64,000 nucleotides of DNA from an uncultured Pedobacter sp. (GTDB taxonomy: Bacteria; Bacteroidota; Bacteroidia; Sphingobacteriales; Sphingobacteriaceae), in assembly GCF_913776295.1 (NCBI RefSeq), contig NZ_CAJYOJ010000087.1, positions 1 through 64,000 of the forward strand. The letters are read 5' to 3'. Shown here piece after piece: positions 43,326 through 55,500 of the stretch. The position numbers and the translations under genes were made by a program. How positions within the stretch are numbered: the first letter of the stretch is position 1; each line of letters opens with the position of its first letter. The notes beneath the pieces are model-generated. The model did no database searches. It saw only the letters and a list, made by a program, of their open reading frames with translations, and was not told the origin of the DNA.

Positions 43326-46120
43326 ATTTTAGTCGCGTTCTGACGCTGGATATCTTTTAGCAGAAAATAATACATCACCATTTCATGTGTTCGCTGATCT
43401 TTGCTGAAAAGCCTGTTTACGTGCATATGCATTAAATCAGTCAGTAGCTTTAATGCATTTTCTTGAGCACATTGTTCAAGAGTTTTGATAAACGAAACAG
43501 AAAACAGGCTAAACTTCTGCTCCTGCTCTGCAGTTAAAATTGTCCATTCTGTTTTCCGAAATTCCTGATAATGTATATTGAGTTGTTTAAAATCGGCTGC
43601 ATCTAACCTATGCTCCTCATTAAAGTTATCAGACATCAATTTCACGATCTTATTAATGGTTAACTTATCCAAAATGTTAGATTCGATAATCCTGGAAAAC
43701 AAAATGCTACACCATCTATATTTATTGAAATCATCGGTCTGCGTCTCCAAAAGCGACAATACAAATTCACTATCTATAGCAAAGTGCTGTTCTACCTCTT
43801 CGATCATATTACTGCCATAACGTTCTAATTCACGCTTGTAGGTTTTGATCTGTACATCGGATATCAAACCTGAGTTTAAAAATAGTTCGAGATCATCCAT
43901 CAATTTTGATATTAACAGCTGTCCATCCTTTGGATTGTTAAGCTGCACCCTAAACCTGATGTGGTTTCCATTTTCATTGTAACGGATAAAAAACCATGAT
44001 TTTACCTGATCTGTATAATGGCTTAGGAAAGGTGTTATTACTTCTGTTAAAATCTGATCACTACGTTGCTGGTGGCAATAAATTTCGAAATACAACCATT
44101 CTTTACCTGGGAGAAAATAACGCGTAATGCCACTATTTCCAGGAGTTTCAATCAAACCACGGTAAACTTGTTCGCTATGGCCTATGCTTAAAACAAATTG
44201 CGCCAAATAGGGCTTAGCCGCTTCATCAACTACGATGTTATTTCGGGGCATTACCATTTCTTCCACATATGTATCGCCATGTTTTTGCACATATTGCAGA
44301 AAAGCATAGATATCTTCATCGTTTTGCAGGGCAAAGCATAAAGTCTGGTCGGACATACCGGTCTTAAAATATTCGCTAACGCCTAAGCTATTGAGGTATG
44401 ATCTGCACTCTGAGATGGATATCAATCCTCGATCAGCGCTTAACAGTGCTTCTTTTTTAATTTTCCATTTGTTGCTGCTTAAAACTATATTTTGATATTG
44501 CAACCTTGGATAATAATCCAGATCAGGGATAATGGCATCCAGCGGAAAGGAAAGATTGGTTTGTAAGCCCTGATGCTGCAGATCGCACAATAGCCTAAAT
44601 ACAGAGAGATCTGAACGGATGTAATTGTAGGCCGAGGCCATTCTTGGCACCAACCGTTTATTTAACTGCCTGGAACGAAGAACAATTTCGGTACCCTTAA
44701 CCGAAATCTGTATATCATTCAATGCAAGTGGCGCCGCTGAGGTATCGAAATTTAAAATTGACAATTGATGCCCATAGATTAATTTCCTCCGGTTTATATT
44801 ATCTACGTTAGCTTCTACCATATAGGCCACATCAAAAAACAAAACATCGGGATTTGCCTCTTGTTCTGCGGTTGCAATGGCCTTTGCGTAGTTGGTTACA
44901 CCTTCATCGGCCATGGTAAATCTTCCGCTTAACGCGTTTGAGGTTACTCCACCAATCTGCTCTACAAAAATCAGGTCGTCGTGAACTGACATGACCATAC
45001 TGAATGAATTGGGTAAGGATGTTTTTTTCTGATTCTGCGTCAAGGCGAGTTTATTCAGATAAATAGTTTTACCTTTTTCAAATTGCTGTTCAGTAAGATA
45101 GCTTTTTAATGCTGTTTTAATATTTTCTGTTTCGGCTTTTTTTGACGGCTTATTAATGAACCGTGTGATAAAATCGCTGTGTTGACCGGATTGCTCCAAC
45201 TCATCGTAGCCCACGCCAATTTCAGGGTCTAGTGCCCATAATAATGGTACTTCCTGGTCTTCGAATTTCTTCTTAAACCTCACCTGAAACTGACCAAGGG
45301 CATCACGACCTTTTACAGGCATGATGTTTTGGAGCATAGTGATCAAACCTGGAACGGCCTGAAGCGAACGTTCATTTAGACATCCAGACACGGCTTGACG
45401 TTGTGCAATAAGATATTTCGGCAAATCGGCGGTAGTGCTTAAGCCTAAACGTTCAAAATAATCATCTCCTATAATGTTAGGATCATAATTGGTAAAAACA
45501 AGCTGCAAATCGTGCATATCCTGCAGCAAAGCAAAAAGATTCTGGATTTCAGTATCATCTAAATTTAATTGCTTTATCAGATCGTTAATCCGGACCGGCT
45601 TTAAGCAGGCAGCTAATATTTGTTGTACAAAGTCGTTTTGATCTAACTCAGCCAGTTCGAAAACACCATCGCTACAAGCTATGTAACGGATACTATTTGG
45701 CGTCAAGTAATAGCTGCTGTTACTAAATAGCAAGCAGTTCTTTAGCAACAGATCTGCCAATGGCAATGGAATATTATTCTTGTAAGGCCAGTCAACAAGC
45801 TCGCGTACTTTTTGAGCCTCTTCAATCACTATGCAGCTTTCAGCAGGTTTAATGGCATCGTTTAGCAAGGTAAAACCAGCGAAAGTACCATAAGGAGTCG
45901 ACCGGAATTTCGCACGGTTAAAATATTTCCAGATGGTATAGTAAACCTTTTGCGGGAGATTTTGGAGTTCGTTTGCCTTTACTTCTTTTATGGTCTCATA
46001 AAAAGCTGCTGAAGATATGGAAATGGCTGCCTTTAATTCTTCCCAACAATCTACCAGTTCGGATTGATAAGAAAATTTAGGTGTTCTGAAAATTACGGTT
46101 GGCTGGATATTGATCTTCAT
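43322..46120 (-). CDS. lanB: LanB-type lantibiotic dehydratase
   Basis: A 932-residue class I dehydratase with both halves fused. The N-terminal glutamylation domain starts FRTPKFSYQSELVDCWEELK and has the family motif RSTPYGTFAGF at R73-F83. The C-terminal elimination domain (about 670-925) shows WLYFEIYCHQQ and WFFIRYNENGNHIRFRVQ, the SpaB_C pattern. Such enzymes use glutamyl-tRNA to add glutamate to Ser/Thr and then eliminate it, giving dehydroalanine or dehydrobutyrine. It is the only modification enzyme visible: no LanC cyclase, protease or exporter is in the window. The two small peptide ORFs on the same strand are the likely substrates, although the kinase gene on the other strand lies between. 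Confidence 0.9.
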   Translation of the reverse strand: MKINIQPTVIFRTPKFSYQSELVDCWEELKAAISISSAAFYETIKEVKANELQNLPQKVYYTIWKYFNRAKFRSTPYGTFAGFTLLNDAIKPAESCIVIEEAQKVRELVDWPYKNNIPLPLADLLLKNCLLFSNSSYYLTPNSIRYIACSDGVFELAELDQNDFVQQILAACLKPVRINDLIKQLNLDDTEIQNLFALLQDMHDLQLVFTNYDPNIIGDDYFERLGLSTTADLPKYLIAQRQAVSGCLNERSLQAVPGLITMLQNIMPVKGRDALGQFQVRFKKKFEDQEVPLLWALDPEIGVGYDELEQSGQHSDFITRFINKPSKKAETENIKTALKSYLTEQQFEKGKTIYLNKLALTQNQKKTSLPNSFSMVMSVHDDLIFVEQIGGVTSNALSGRFTMADEGVTNYAKAIATAEQEANPDVLFFDVAYMVEANVDNINRRKLIYGHQLSILNFDTSAAPLALNDIQISVKGTEIVLRSRQLNKRLVPRMASAYNYIRSDLSVFRLLCDLQHQGLQTNLSFPLDAIIPDLDYYPRLQYQNIVLSSNKWKIKKEALLSADRGLISISECRSYLNSLGVSEYFKTGMSDQTLCFALQNDEDIYAFLQYVQKHGDTYVEEMVMPRNNIVVDEAAKPYLAQFVLSIGHSEQVYRGLIETPGNSGITRYFLPGKEWLYFEIYCHQQRSDQILTEVITPFLSHYTDQVKSWFFIRYNENGNHIRFRVQLNNPKDGQLLISKLMDDLELFLNSGLISDVQIKTYKRELERYGSNMIEEVEQHFAIDSEFVLSLLETQTDDFNKYRWCSILFSRIIESNILDKLTINKIVKLMSDNFNEEHRLDAADFKQLNIHYQEFRKTEWTILTAEQEQKFSLFSVSFIKTLEQCAQENALKLLTDLMHMHVNRLFSKDQRTHEMVMYYFLLKDIQRQNATKI

Positions 46121-46437
46121 TGCGTTAAAAGATAAGCCGAAAATTACAAAGATTAATTCAATTATCAGTTTTCAGTTCGCAATTGTTGGTTATCAGTTTA
46201 TGATTAATCTCAAAATATAAAATTTGCATGAATAAACTGGTACAAAAGGCTTCTACGTTTTCAGGCCATTGAATACACCTCGCTCAGATAATAAGATGGT
46301 TAGCACAGATTAATTAGCATATGTAATCCCATCTGAATGAACGAATTAAACTCACAACACAACAAAGATTGGAATTACGAACCCAACAAAAAAGCCATCT
46401 TCAAAAAGAAGATGGCTCAACGGGATGATCATATATC
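46121..46437. other. Intergenic region between the dehydratase and the OmpA gene
   Basis: This 317-bp stretch holds only the terminator at 46393-46417. I searched it for further small ORFs like the peptide genes and saw none. No convincing promoter for the dehydratase gene was found. Confidence 0.55.
46393..46417 (-). terminator. Terminator of the adhesin-PorP-OmpA operon
   Basis: A 10-bp stem (AGCCATCTTC 46393-46402 with GAAGATGGCT 46408-46417), 5-nt loop, then TTTTTTGTTGG on the minus strand. Confidence 0.8.
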
Positions 46438-48438
46438 TTATTTTTTGGTTACCTTAAATTCTGTTCTCCTGTTTTTTGCTCTTCCTTCAGGGTTATCCTT
46501 TTTCTTGCGCCTTACGATAATTTCATTCGGTGCAACCGGCATTGATTCTCCGTATCCTTTAGCAGTCATTCTAGCCGCAGCAATTCCTTTACTTTCCAGA
46601 TAATCTGTACAAGATTTTGCCCTTCTGTTGGATAAGTCCAGGTTATATTCTTCCGTTCCTATATTGTCGGTATGAGAGCCAAGTTCGATCTCCATTTCAG
46701 GATTATCTTCCATAATTGGGATGAGAAAGTCTAACACTTTTTTAGAAGCTTCGGTAAGTTCAGCACTATTAAATTCATAATAAACATTTTCCAATGTTAT
46801 TGGTATACCTAATTTAAAAGGGCTTAAGCAATAATCTTTATCAATCAGGGTATCTGCTTTTGCAAGTTCTTCATAAAGATAGTTTTTAGTAATCGAGAAA
46901 TAATTATCCTTTGCAAAAAGCAATTTGACTGGTCTTTTCGAATCCACTTTAAACCTGTAAATACCATCCGTACCCGTAATTATCTTCTGTACCCCTTCTG
47001 CACTGGTTAAAGTTACATTGGCACCTGCTAAAGGTAATTTTGTTTTACAATCGGTTAAATGACCATCTATAGAAAGGTATTCTTTTTTTACTTCAAACAC
47101 TTCCAAACAGCAAGATGATTCGCGGTCAGAACTGATATAGCCTTTTGTTCCTTTATCATCCGTTGCGGTAAAATAAAGATCATCTTTCGATGAATTGAAC
47201 GGATAACCCATGTTTTTAGGGTTAGACCAATTTACCAGATCGCCCTCCGATTCAAAGAAATCAAGGCCACCAAAACCCACACGTCCGTCGGTACTAAACA
47301 ATAACTTTTTGGTTAAGGGATTGTAGTATGGCGCCCGCTCGTCATCCTCGGTGTTAATGGTTGGGCCTAAATTTACTGCCTGACCTAATGAACCATCATC
47401 ACGCAAGGTACAATACCAAAGATCGAATTTACCATAACCACCGCTTCTATCTGAAGAAAAAAGCAGGAACTTACCATCGCTGGTAACAAAAGGTTGTGAA
47501 GAATTAAAATCTTTACTGTTTACCTGTAAACCAACTGGCTGCGGATCTGCCCATTTATCGCCAGTTTTTTTTGAAGAATAGATGGCATATTTCTCTTTGT
47601 CTTTCCATGCGGTAAAATACATCGTGTTTCCATCAGGCGTAAAAGTAGGCGCAGCAATTTCTATATCTTTAGGAAAACTAATATCGACTTTCTTTACGGC
47701 AATATCAGTTGAAGTTAATTCGCTTTTAGCGGTATAAATATTATTAATGAACGGATTGGCTTTAGTTGATACCTGAACTTCTCCTGTAGCTGTTTTAACC
47801 ATATCCCTTTTACTCCCAACAGCAACCGGACGGGATGATGTGAAATAGAACTCGTTACTGATTCTGACAGGCGCATAATTAGATCCTAAACCATTTACAT
47901 TAGCTGGTACTTTTTTAACCTGTACCATACGCGGAAAACGCATTTCTTCGATCGCAAACTTACACGACTCAATTTCCTTTTTAGCCTCCTTAGCTAAAAC
48001 ATCGCCAGGGTTCTTCTGAATAAATTGTTGAAAAGCATCAATTGCCTGGTTAAACTTTTTATTTGCCCTTAAGCTTTCAGCATAATAAAATAAGGCCTTT
48101 CTGAAACGTGTATTGGTAAAGGTTATGGCTATGGCATAATATTTTTCAGCCTCATAAAATTCCCGGTAAAGCCTGCTGGATTCTGCAAGGTTATAAATCG
48201 ATCCTTCATAATCTTCTATCGCTTTATCGTCACCCGATGATTTTCTTTCTTTACCGTATGGTAAAATAGCCTGTGTACTATCGCCGGTAATTTTTAGGGC
48301 CTTTTTATAAAAAGTTGATGCTGCGTAATAATCCTTATTTTCGAAGTAAGTATCTGCAACCTTTTTATAGTTTACCACATACTGTGCGTTTGCAAAAGTG
48401 CCAAATGCCACTAACAAAAAGAGTAATATTTTTTTCAT
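46438..48438 (-). CDS. PD40 / OmpA-family protein of a type IX secretion module
   Basis: A 666-residue exported protein (signal MKKILLFLLVAFGTFANAQ). In order: TPR-like repeats (about 25-150), WD40-like PD40 beta-propeller repeats (for example FVTSDGKFLLFSSDRSGGYG near 305), a carboxypeptidase-like regulatory beta-sandwich (LPLAGANVTLTSAEGVQKII), and a C-terminal OmpA domain (IELGSHTDNIGTEEYNLDLS). This protein type is commonly encoded after a PorP/SprF gene and a large surface protein in gliding or adhesive Bacteroidota, where it probably anchors the complex to the cell wall. It is the last gene of that set here. Confidence 0.92.
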   Translation of the reverse strand: MKKILLFLLVAFGTFANAQYVVNYKKVADTYFENKDYYAASTFYKKALKITGDSTQAILPYGKERKSSGDDKAIEDYEGSIYNLAESSRLYREFYEAEKYYAIAITFTNTRFRKALFYYAESLRANKKFNQAIDAFQQFIQKNPGDVLAKEAKKEIESCKFAIEEMRFPRMVQVKKVPANVNGLGSNYAPVRISNEFYFTSSRPVAVGSKRDMVKTATGEVQVSTKANPFINNIYTAKSELTSTDIAVKKVDISFPKDIEIAAPTFTPDGNTMYFTAWKDKEKYAIYSSKKTGDKWADPQPVGLQVNSKDFNSSQPFVTSDGKFLLFSSDRSGGYGKFDLWYCTLRDDGSLGQAVNLGPTINTEDDERAPYYNPLTKKLLFSTDGRVGFGGLDFFESEGDLVNWSNPKNMGYPFNSSKDDLYFTATDDKGTKGYISSDRESSCCLEVFEVKKEYLSIDGHLTDCKTKLPLAGANVTLTSAEGVQKIITGTDGIYRFKVDSKRPVKLLFAKDNYFSITKNYLYEELAKADTLIDKDYCLSPFKLGIPITLENVYYEFNSAELTEASKKVLDFLIPIMEDNPEMEIELGSHTDNIGTEEYNLDLSNRRAKSCTDYLESKGIAAARMTAKGYGESMPVAPNEIIVRRKKKDNPEGRAKNRRTEFKVTKK

Positions 48439-48508
48439 CTGTTAAACTTTTTTCAAATGGTGATGAAGCCATCATGATCTGAAAATCATCATGGCTTCAT
48501 TTAATTAA

Positions 48509-49510
48509 TTATAAACGTGGGCAGAAGAAGTTTGGACCAATGATACCGTTACGGCCGATAAGTGATATGGAGAGCTCCAACCCACCGTTACTGTTTGATG
48601 CACGATTAAAGGAAGAGGTATTTACATCATAGCTTAAGCCGAAAACCATATTCTTTAACTGTAAACCTACAAAAGCAATTGCAGCATCTTTATTGCGATA
48701 GTTACCGCCAAACAGAATATTAGCTGATGGATTAACGTTAAGCTGGGCATAAGCGCCTAGCAAAACTTCGTCTGTATTGCCCTGATACATGAACATGGCA
48801 TTGGGTACGATATCCAATAATTCTGAAGCCCTGATCCGTGCACCGCCATGCGCAGTGAAACGAATAGGAATGCGTGAATTTGTACCGGAGAAACGATCCA
48901 TAGGCCTGGTTAAATGTGCCGCACTTGCACCCAAGAAAACGTTAATGTTCTTGTTGGGATCGCCATCAAAGAACATGATACCTGCATTTACATCAGGAAC
49001 CAAAGATGACTGAGATGAAAGTGTTTCGCCGCTCATCATGCCACCATCATAACCGGTAATCGGATTAAATTGGTTACCGAACCTGGCTTGCGAAAAATCG
49101 AAACTACGGTTGATGATACCAGCCTGTAAACCAAAGCTAAACATCTGTAACCCTTCCGTACCAAACCTCAAACGGTACGAGCCTGATACCAGAGCAGATA
49201 GGTAATTAAAATCCAGTTCCCCGGCCCTTTGGTTTAAAATGGTGGCACCAAACGCGAAGTTCTTTTTTGGAGCCATATCAAACGACGCGCCACCGGTTAA
49301 AAATGAACTGTTTAGTGCACTCCATTGTTGTTTAAAATTTACAGTTGCACGGTAGTCGCCATCTATTACCCCGGTTAATGCCGGGTTAAGGTATAGTGGA
49401 TTTGCGTAATATTGTGAAAAATGCGGATCAGTTTGTGCAAAGGACTTCGCCGTAAACAGCAGCGATACCAGCACTGCAACATATATTTTTAAAGCCGATA
49501 GTATTTTCAT
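48509..49510 (-). CDS. PorP/SprF family type IX secretion membrane protein
   Basis: A 333-residue outer membrane protein with a signal peptide (LVSLLFTAKSFAQ) and the family opening TDPHFSQYYANPLYLNPALT, followed by a beta-barrel of alternating strands. PorP/SprF proteins help export or tether large surface proteins through the type IX system. It lies 37 bp after the giant adhesin gene and 70 bp before the PD40/OmpA gene on the same strand, the usual three-gene module. The core secretion genes are not in the window. Confidence 0.93.
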   Translation of the reverse strand: MKILSALKIYVAVLVSLLFTAKSFAQTDPHFSQYYANPLYLNPALTGVIDGDYRATVNFKQQWSALNSSFLTGGASFDMAPKKNFAFGATILNQRAGELDFNYLSALVSGSYRLRFGTEGLQMFSFGLQAGIINRSFDFSQARFGNQFNPITGYDGGMMSGETLSSQSSLVPDVNAGIMFFDGDPNKNINVFLGASAAHLTRPMDRFSGTNSRIPIRFTAHGGARIRASELLDIVPNAMFMYQGNTDEVLLGAYAQLNVNPSANILFGGNYRNKDAAIAFVGLQLKNMVFGLSYDVNTSSFNRASNSNGGLELSISLIGRNGIIGPNFFCPRL

Positions 49511-49547
49511 GGTCTTTGGTTTTATCTGTTTATTATTAATCCTCTTC

Positions 49548-52500
49548 TTATCTAATCAGCGTTACTGTACCTTTTCTCATTGATGTTGTTCCATTGGTGA
49601 AGGTAATATCAACCATATACACATAAACTCCATTCGGTTGATTTACCCCTTTGAAAGTTCCGTCCCATCCGTTTGCAACGTTGTCTGACTGGAATATCAA
49701 CTGACCCCATTGCGTGTAAATACTCATTTTAGCACTTAATATGGTATTACCGTAGATTAGGAATACATCATTCTTACCGTCATTATTTGGTGTAAATGCA
49801 TTTGGTATATAAACCTGATCTCCAAAAGGATTAGCTGCTTTGCCGGTTGCTGAACCATTTTGACTGGTCTGGCATTCGGTCTGACCTTTAGCCCTCACCA
49901 GGATGCTCACATTTTGATCTGGTTTCAGTCCTGCTACCAGGTAAGTTGTTCCGCTTGATCCGCTTGTTGGGTTAAGCCAGGTTAAACCATTGTTTAATGA
50001 AACCTCGTATGCCGTAGCGCCTGTAACCGCAGCCCATGCAAAGGTTACACTGTTTGATGTAGTCGTTTGCACAACTACTACCGGTTTCTCTAATACCGGC
50101 AGTACAGTTACCGTAACAGCTGTTCTCGTTGCACTTGCGCAGCCACCTGCTGCGATTGCCTCTACATAATAGATGGTGGTCGCATTTAAGTTCGGCGTGG
50201 TAAAAGTGATACCTTCTGCCAACATTGTTCCGCCTGAGCTTGCAGCATACCATCTGTATACTAATCCGGCTACAGGATTATTTACCGTTAATATGGTTGA
50301 GTTACCTGCGCAAAGTGTTCCATTTGCTGCTGTTACCGATGCCGGAGCAACTGGTACTGGCAGTGCAATTACATTCACAGGTGTTCTGGATGATGATACA
50401 CATGTTCCGTTTGCACCTTCAACATAGTAAGTAGTGTTTGCATTAACCACCGGTGTTGTAAAGTTTATGCCTGTTCCAACCAGCGTTCCCCCGGCTGATG
50501 CGGTATACCAATTGTATGTTACACCTGTCTGAGGATTCGTAACCGTTAATATTGCCGGACTTCCTGTACAAACACTAACCGATGTTGAAGCGACCGTTGG
50601 TATTGTTGGTTTTGTGTTGACAGTAACTGTTACTTTAACACGGCCGCCATTGTTCTTACAACCTCCTGTTCCAATGGCCAAAACATAGTAATCTGTTGTT
50701 GCTGCTAAGCTTGTTACATTGAATGTGGTACCAGTGAATAATAAATTACCACCTACCGCTGCGTTGTACCACTCGTAAGTAACACCTGCCTGAGCATTGG
50801 TTACGATAAGTGTGGCTCCATCACCTGCGCATATACCTCCGTTTGGTGCAGATACTACCGGATTGTTTGGCAACGCATTTACAGTTATGGTTACTAACCT
50901 TGCTGTTGCAGCAGTATTTTCACATTTGTTGTCACCTTTAACCTTTACATAATAGGTTGCATTTGCTGTTAGTACCGGTGTAGTGAATACCGCCCCGGTA
51001 AATACCACTGTATTCAAGTTAGCGTCGCTATACCAGGTAAATACCGGATTAGTAACTGTTGTGCTTGTTGCAGTTAATGTTGCTGCTGTATTGGCACAAA
51101 CTGATGTGGAACCGTTTAGGGCAATATCTGCTGCAGTGGCAACCTGATTAACTTTAATGGTTACCGCTACTGCATTGGCAGCTGTGTTTTCACATTTATT
51201 TGTTCCTTTAACGGTTACATAATAAGTAGTGGTAGCGGTTAATACCGGTGTGGTAAATATTGGTCCGGTGAAGGCCACACTGGTTAAAGAAGCGTCATTG
51301 TACCAGGTAAATACCGGGTTGGTTACTGTTGTTGAACTGGCATTGATTACTGCTGTACCTGATCCACATACCGAACCTGGTGTAGACAAAGTAATATCAG
51401 CAGCTGTTGCCGCCTGGTTCACATTAACCGTAACTACTTTAGCCGTAATACCTGAATTTTCACACTTGTTATCGCCTTTAACCGTAACATAATATTTAGT
51501 GGTTGCGGTTAATGTTGGCGTCACAAAAGAGGCTCCCACATAAGCTACCGAAGTTAAAGCTGCGTCGTTATACCAGGTAAATATTGGATTGGTTACGGTT
51601 GTTGTACTTGCTACCAAAGTAGTACCTGATCCAGCGCATATTGATGCATCAGCAGCCGTAATATCAGCAGCGGTAGCTACCGGACTAACGTTAATGGTAA
51701 TTACCCTTGCAGTACCAGGTGCATTCTCACATTTATTGTCACCTTTTACCGTTACATAATAGGTAGTGGTAGCATTTAATGTCGGTGTAGTGAATGTTGC
51801 GCCAATAAAACTTACATTGGTTAAGGCAGCATCACTATACCAGGTAAATACCGGATTGGTTACGGTTGCCGAAGTTGCACTTAATACTGCCGACGAACCT
51901 GCGCAAGCTGTTGTGCTTCCGTTCAGTATAATATCAGTAGTGTTAGCCAATGGATTAACCGTTACGGTTACTGCTTTGGCATCAGCTGCAGCATTTTCAC
52001 ATTTATTGGTTCCTTTAACACTTACATAATAAGTTGTAGTAGTGGTTAAGCCGGTTATCGTAAAGGTTGGACCAGTAAATACTGCGCTGGTTAACGAAGC
52101 ATCACTATACCAGGTAAATACTGGTTGAGTTACCGTAGTACTCGAGGCCATTAACATTACAGTAGAACCTGAACAGATCCGGGCATTGCTCACTGCAATG
52201 TCGGCAGCGGTAGCAAAATCCTTAACGGTTACGGTAATTACCTTAGCGTTGGCAGGTGAATTTTCACATTTGTTATCACCCTTAACAGTTACATAATAAG
52301 TAGTGCTTGCATTAAGCGCTGGCGTAACAAAGCTAGCTCCGGTAAATGCTACCGTCGTCAAAGCCGCATCACTGTACCAGGTAAACACCGGATTAATTAC
52401 TGTGGTTGTTGAGGCAGATAACGCTGCAGTTGATCCTTTACAGATTGAAGTAATTCCGCTTGCAGTAATATCAGCATCTGTAGCAGCAGGATTAACCGTT

Positions 52501-55500
52501 ATGGTAACAGATTTTGCAGTTGCCGCTGTGTTTTCGCATTTGTTATCACCTTTAACCGTTACATAATAAGTGGTTGTTGCATTGAGCGCTGGCGTAACAA
52601 AGTTAGCTCCGGTAAATGCTACCGTTGTCAAAGCAGCATCACTATACCAGGTAAATACCGGACTGGTTACCGTGGTACTTGTTGCATTTAAGGTAACTGA
52701 AGCACCACCACAAACGGTACTTGTTCCAGCCAGATTAATATCTGCCGGGGTAGCCACAGGATTTACCGTTATCGTAACCTCTTTTGCATTACCTGCTGTG
52801 TTAGCACATTTATTTGTTCCACTTACTGTAACATAGTATCTGGTTGTTGCGGTTATGGCTGGAGTAGTAAATACTGCGCCTACAAAAGCGACCTGCGTTA
52901 AGGCCGCATCCGTGTACCAGGTAAATACCGGACTGGTTACAGTGGTACTGGCTGCTGTAAGCACTGCTGTACCAGAAGCACATATTGATGTAGTTCCGGT
53001 CACAGTTACATCGGTAGGTAATGCAGATGGATTAACCGTAATGGAAACTTTTGTACGCGTGGAGTTTGAACAACCTGTTCCACTTACCGCTTCAACATAA
53101 TAATCATATGTTCCTGCTGCAAGCGACGTAGAGGTAGTAAAACTACTGTTGTTGGTTACCAGCATGTTTCCGGCTACCGCAGCATCGTACCAGTTATAAG
53201 TTACACCCGCAACGGACTGAACGCTTAACGTAGCAGATGAGCCAACACAGGTTGTAGTAGGGTTGTTGGTTGATGGGACCGGTGGTAATGGTGGCGTTAA
53301 AATGGTTACAGTTACTTTAGCTGCAGGAGTTTCACAGCCATTTGCCGTAGCCGTTACTGAATAAGTATAAGTTCCAGCAGCTAAAGCAGGGTCTGTTGTG
53401 AAAATTGCTCCGTCTTTCCCTGCCTGGTAAGTTGCTCCTAAGTACCATTTGTACACTACACCTGCTTGTGGGTTTTGCACACTTAAGGTAGCAGGAGAAC
53501 CTTGACAAGCACTTACAGTACTTGTTGTAACGGTTGGCGTAGTGATTACCCTTTGGGCATAATCCAGATTAACAGAGGTTAATGCACCAAGAAGCCCTGA
53601 GTTTAACCTCAATTCCACACCGTCAAATCTGCTGGTTGGCACAAAAGTTAATATGGCCGACGTTCCACCTGATAATAATTGTAGGTTGATTAACGGATTG
53701 GATATAGAAACTGCATCATTATTGCTGGTGGTGCCCTGGAATGTAGTTACCGTTAAGTTATTTAATACCCCTACCGAAAGCAATGCTCCCGGAGTGGTAA
53801 TTTTCACCCTCAAGGTATCACCTATATTTGATAAGCCTGTAAAACCAACCTGGTGATAAACCGATGCACCTAATGAGCCCACAGGAATAACCAGGCTAGA
53901 TCCGGTATTGATATCGTTATCAACCGCGAATGTTGGGTTGTAAACCCCAGCCAGTAATGCCACTCCCGTTACACCGCTTGCCACTGTTGTAGTCGCTGCG
54001 CCGCAAGGGGTAACTACCGGATTACCGTTAGGCACTACCGTAACTGTTACAGTTGCTCTGCTTGTTGCAGTACAGCCACCTGGAATAGTTGCCTCAACGT
54101 AATAAGTTGTTGTGCTGCTTAACTGCGGTGTTACATAAGTTTCGCCGGTATATACCGGAACTGTTCCGTTTGCAGTAGTATACCAGTTAATGGTTGCTCC
54201 TGCTGTACCCGAAGTTGCTTTTAATACCGCAACCGAACCTTCACTAATGGTGATCGCTGGCGGCGTAATCACCGGAACATCAATGGTTCCAAGCACAATT
54301 TTACCTTCAGTTCTGGTTGATGAATTACCGCAACTGTTCACTGCAGCTACAAAGTAACTTCTATCTGCTGTAATTAATGGTGTGGTAAAGTTATCACCGG
54401 TAAATAATACAGTGGTTGAGGTTGCAGTATCGTACCAGTTATAAGTACTACCTGCAACCGGGTTTTTAATCTGGAAGGCAACCGATGTATTAGGGCAGGT
54501 ATTAACCAATGCCGAAAGCAGATCAGGCGTTACCGGAGCAGGGTTGGTAGTAACGTTTACTACAGTTTTGTAGCTTACACAACCCGTTGCTGAAACTGCA
54601 GCTACATAGAATTTAGTATCGCCTGTAAGAACAGGAGTAGTAAATATAACGCCGTCTTTACCACTTAAGTAAGTGCCGGTAGCATCGTACCACCTGTATG
54701 TCAAACCTGATGATGGATTATTCACCTGCAATTGAGCAGTTGATCCTACACAAGCAGTAACATTAGCCGAGGTTACTGTTGGCGCAACCAAAATGCGTTG
54801 TGCGTAATTGAAGTTGATCGAGGTTAATGCACCCAATACACCTGAATTCAATCTTACTTCTACTCCATCAAAAACATTGGTTGGAACAAAAGTGATTAAA
54901 GCCTGTGTATTACCGCTCAGCAACTGAACATTCAACAAGTTATTATTTAACAATTGCGAATCACCATTGCTATTCGTTCCAACATAAGTGGAGATGGCCG
55001 CATTACCTAATAGTGAAAGCGACAATAGTTTTCCTGGCGATGATACCAATACACGTACGGTATCGCCCACTGTGGATAGTGATCCAAAACCTACTCTCTG
55101 ATAAACTGACGCACCTAGCGCTCCAACCGGCATTACCAATGAAGATGCGGTTTGTGTATCGTTATCAATAGCTAAAGCCGGGTTAAACACACCTGATAAC
55201 AAGGCTACACCGGTAACACCGTTAACCTGCGTGATTGCTGCCTCGCAGGGAACCGGATTTGGCGATCCGTTACCGTCAACGGTAATAGTCACCTGAACGC
55301 GGCTTGCGGAAGCACAACCATTTGTAGAAACCGATTCTACATAATAAGTGGTAGTAGCTAATAGTGGAGGTGTAACATATGTTGCTCCTACATAAACTGG
55401 TGTGGTTGAAGTATTGGAAGTATACCAATTGAAAGTATTGGTTGGATCAGCAGATGTTGCTGTTAAAATTGCGGTCTGACCCGCGCTTACGGTTGATGAA

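Noticed and set aside
46121..46437. A search for a third precursor, LanC or exporter next to the dehydratase
   Set aside because: No frame with the TNPTGD phrase, no cyclase-type Cys/His motifs and no ABC signature was found in the window.
46337..46603. An 88-codon open frame on the plus strand
   Set aside because: It runs through the terminator at 46393-46417 and into the OmpA-domain gene on the other strand.
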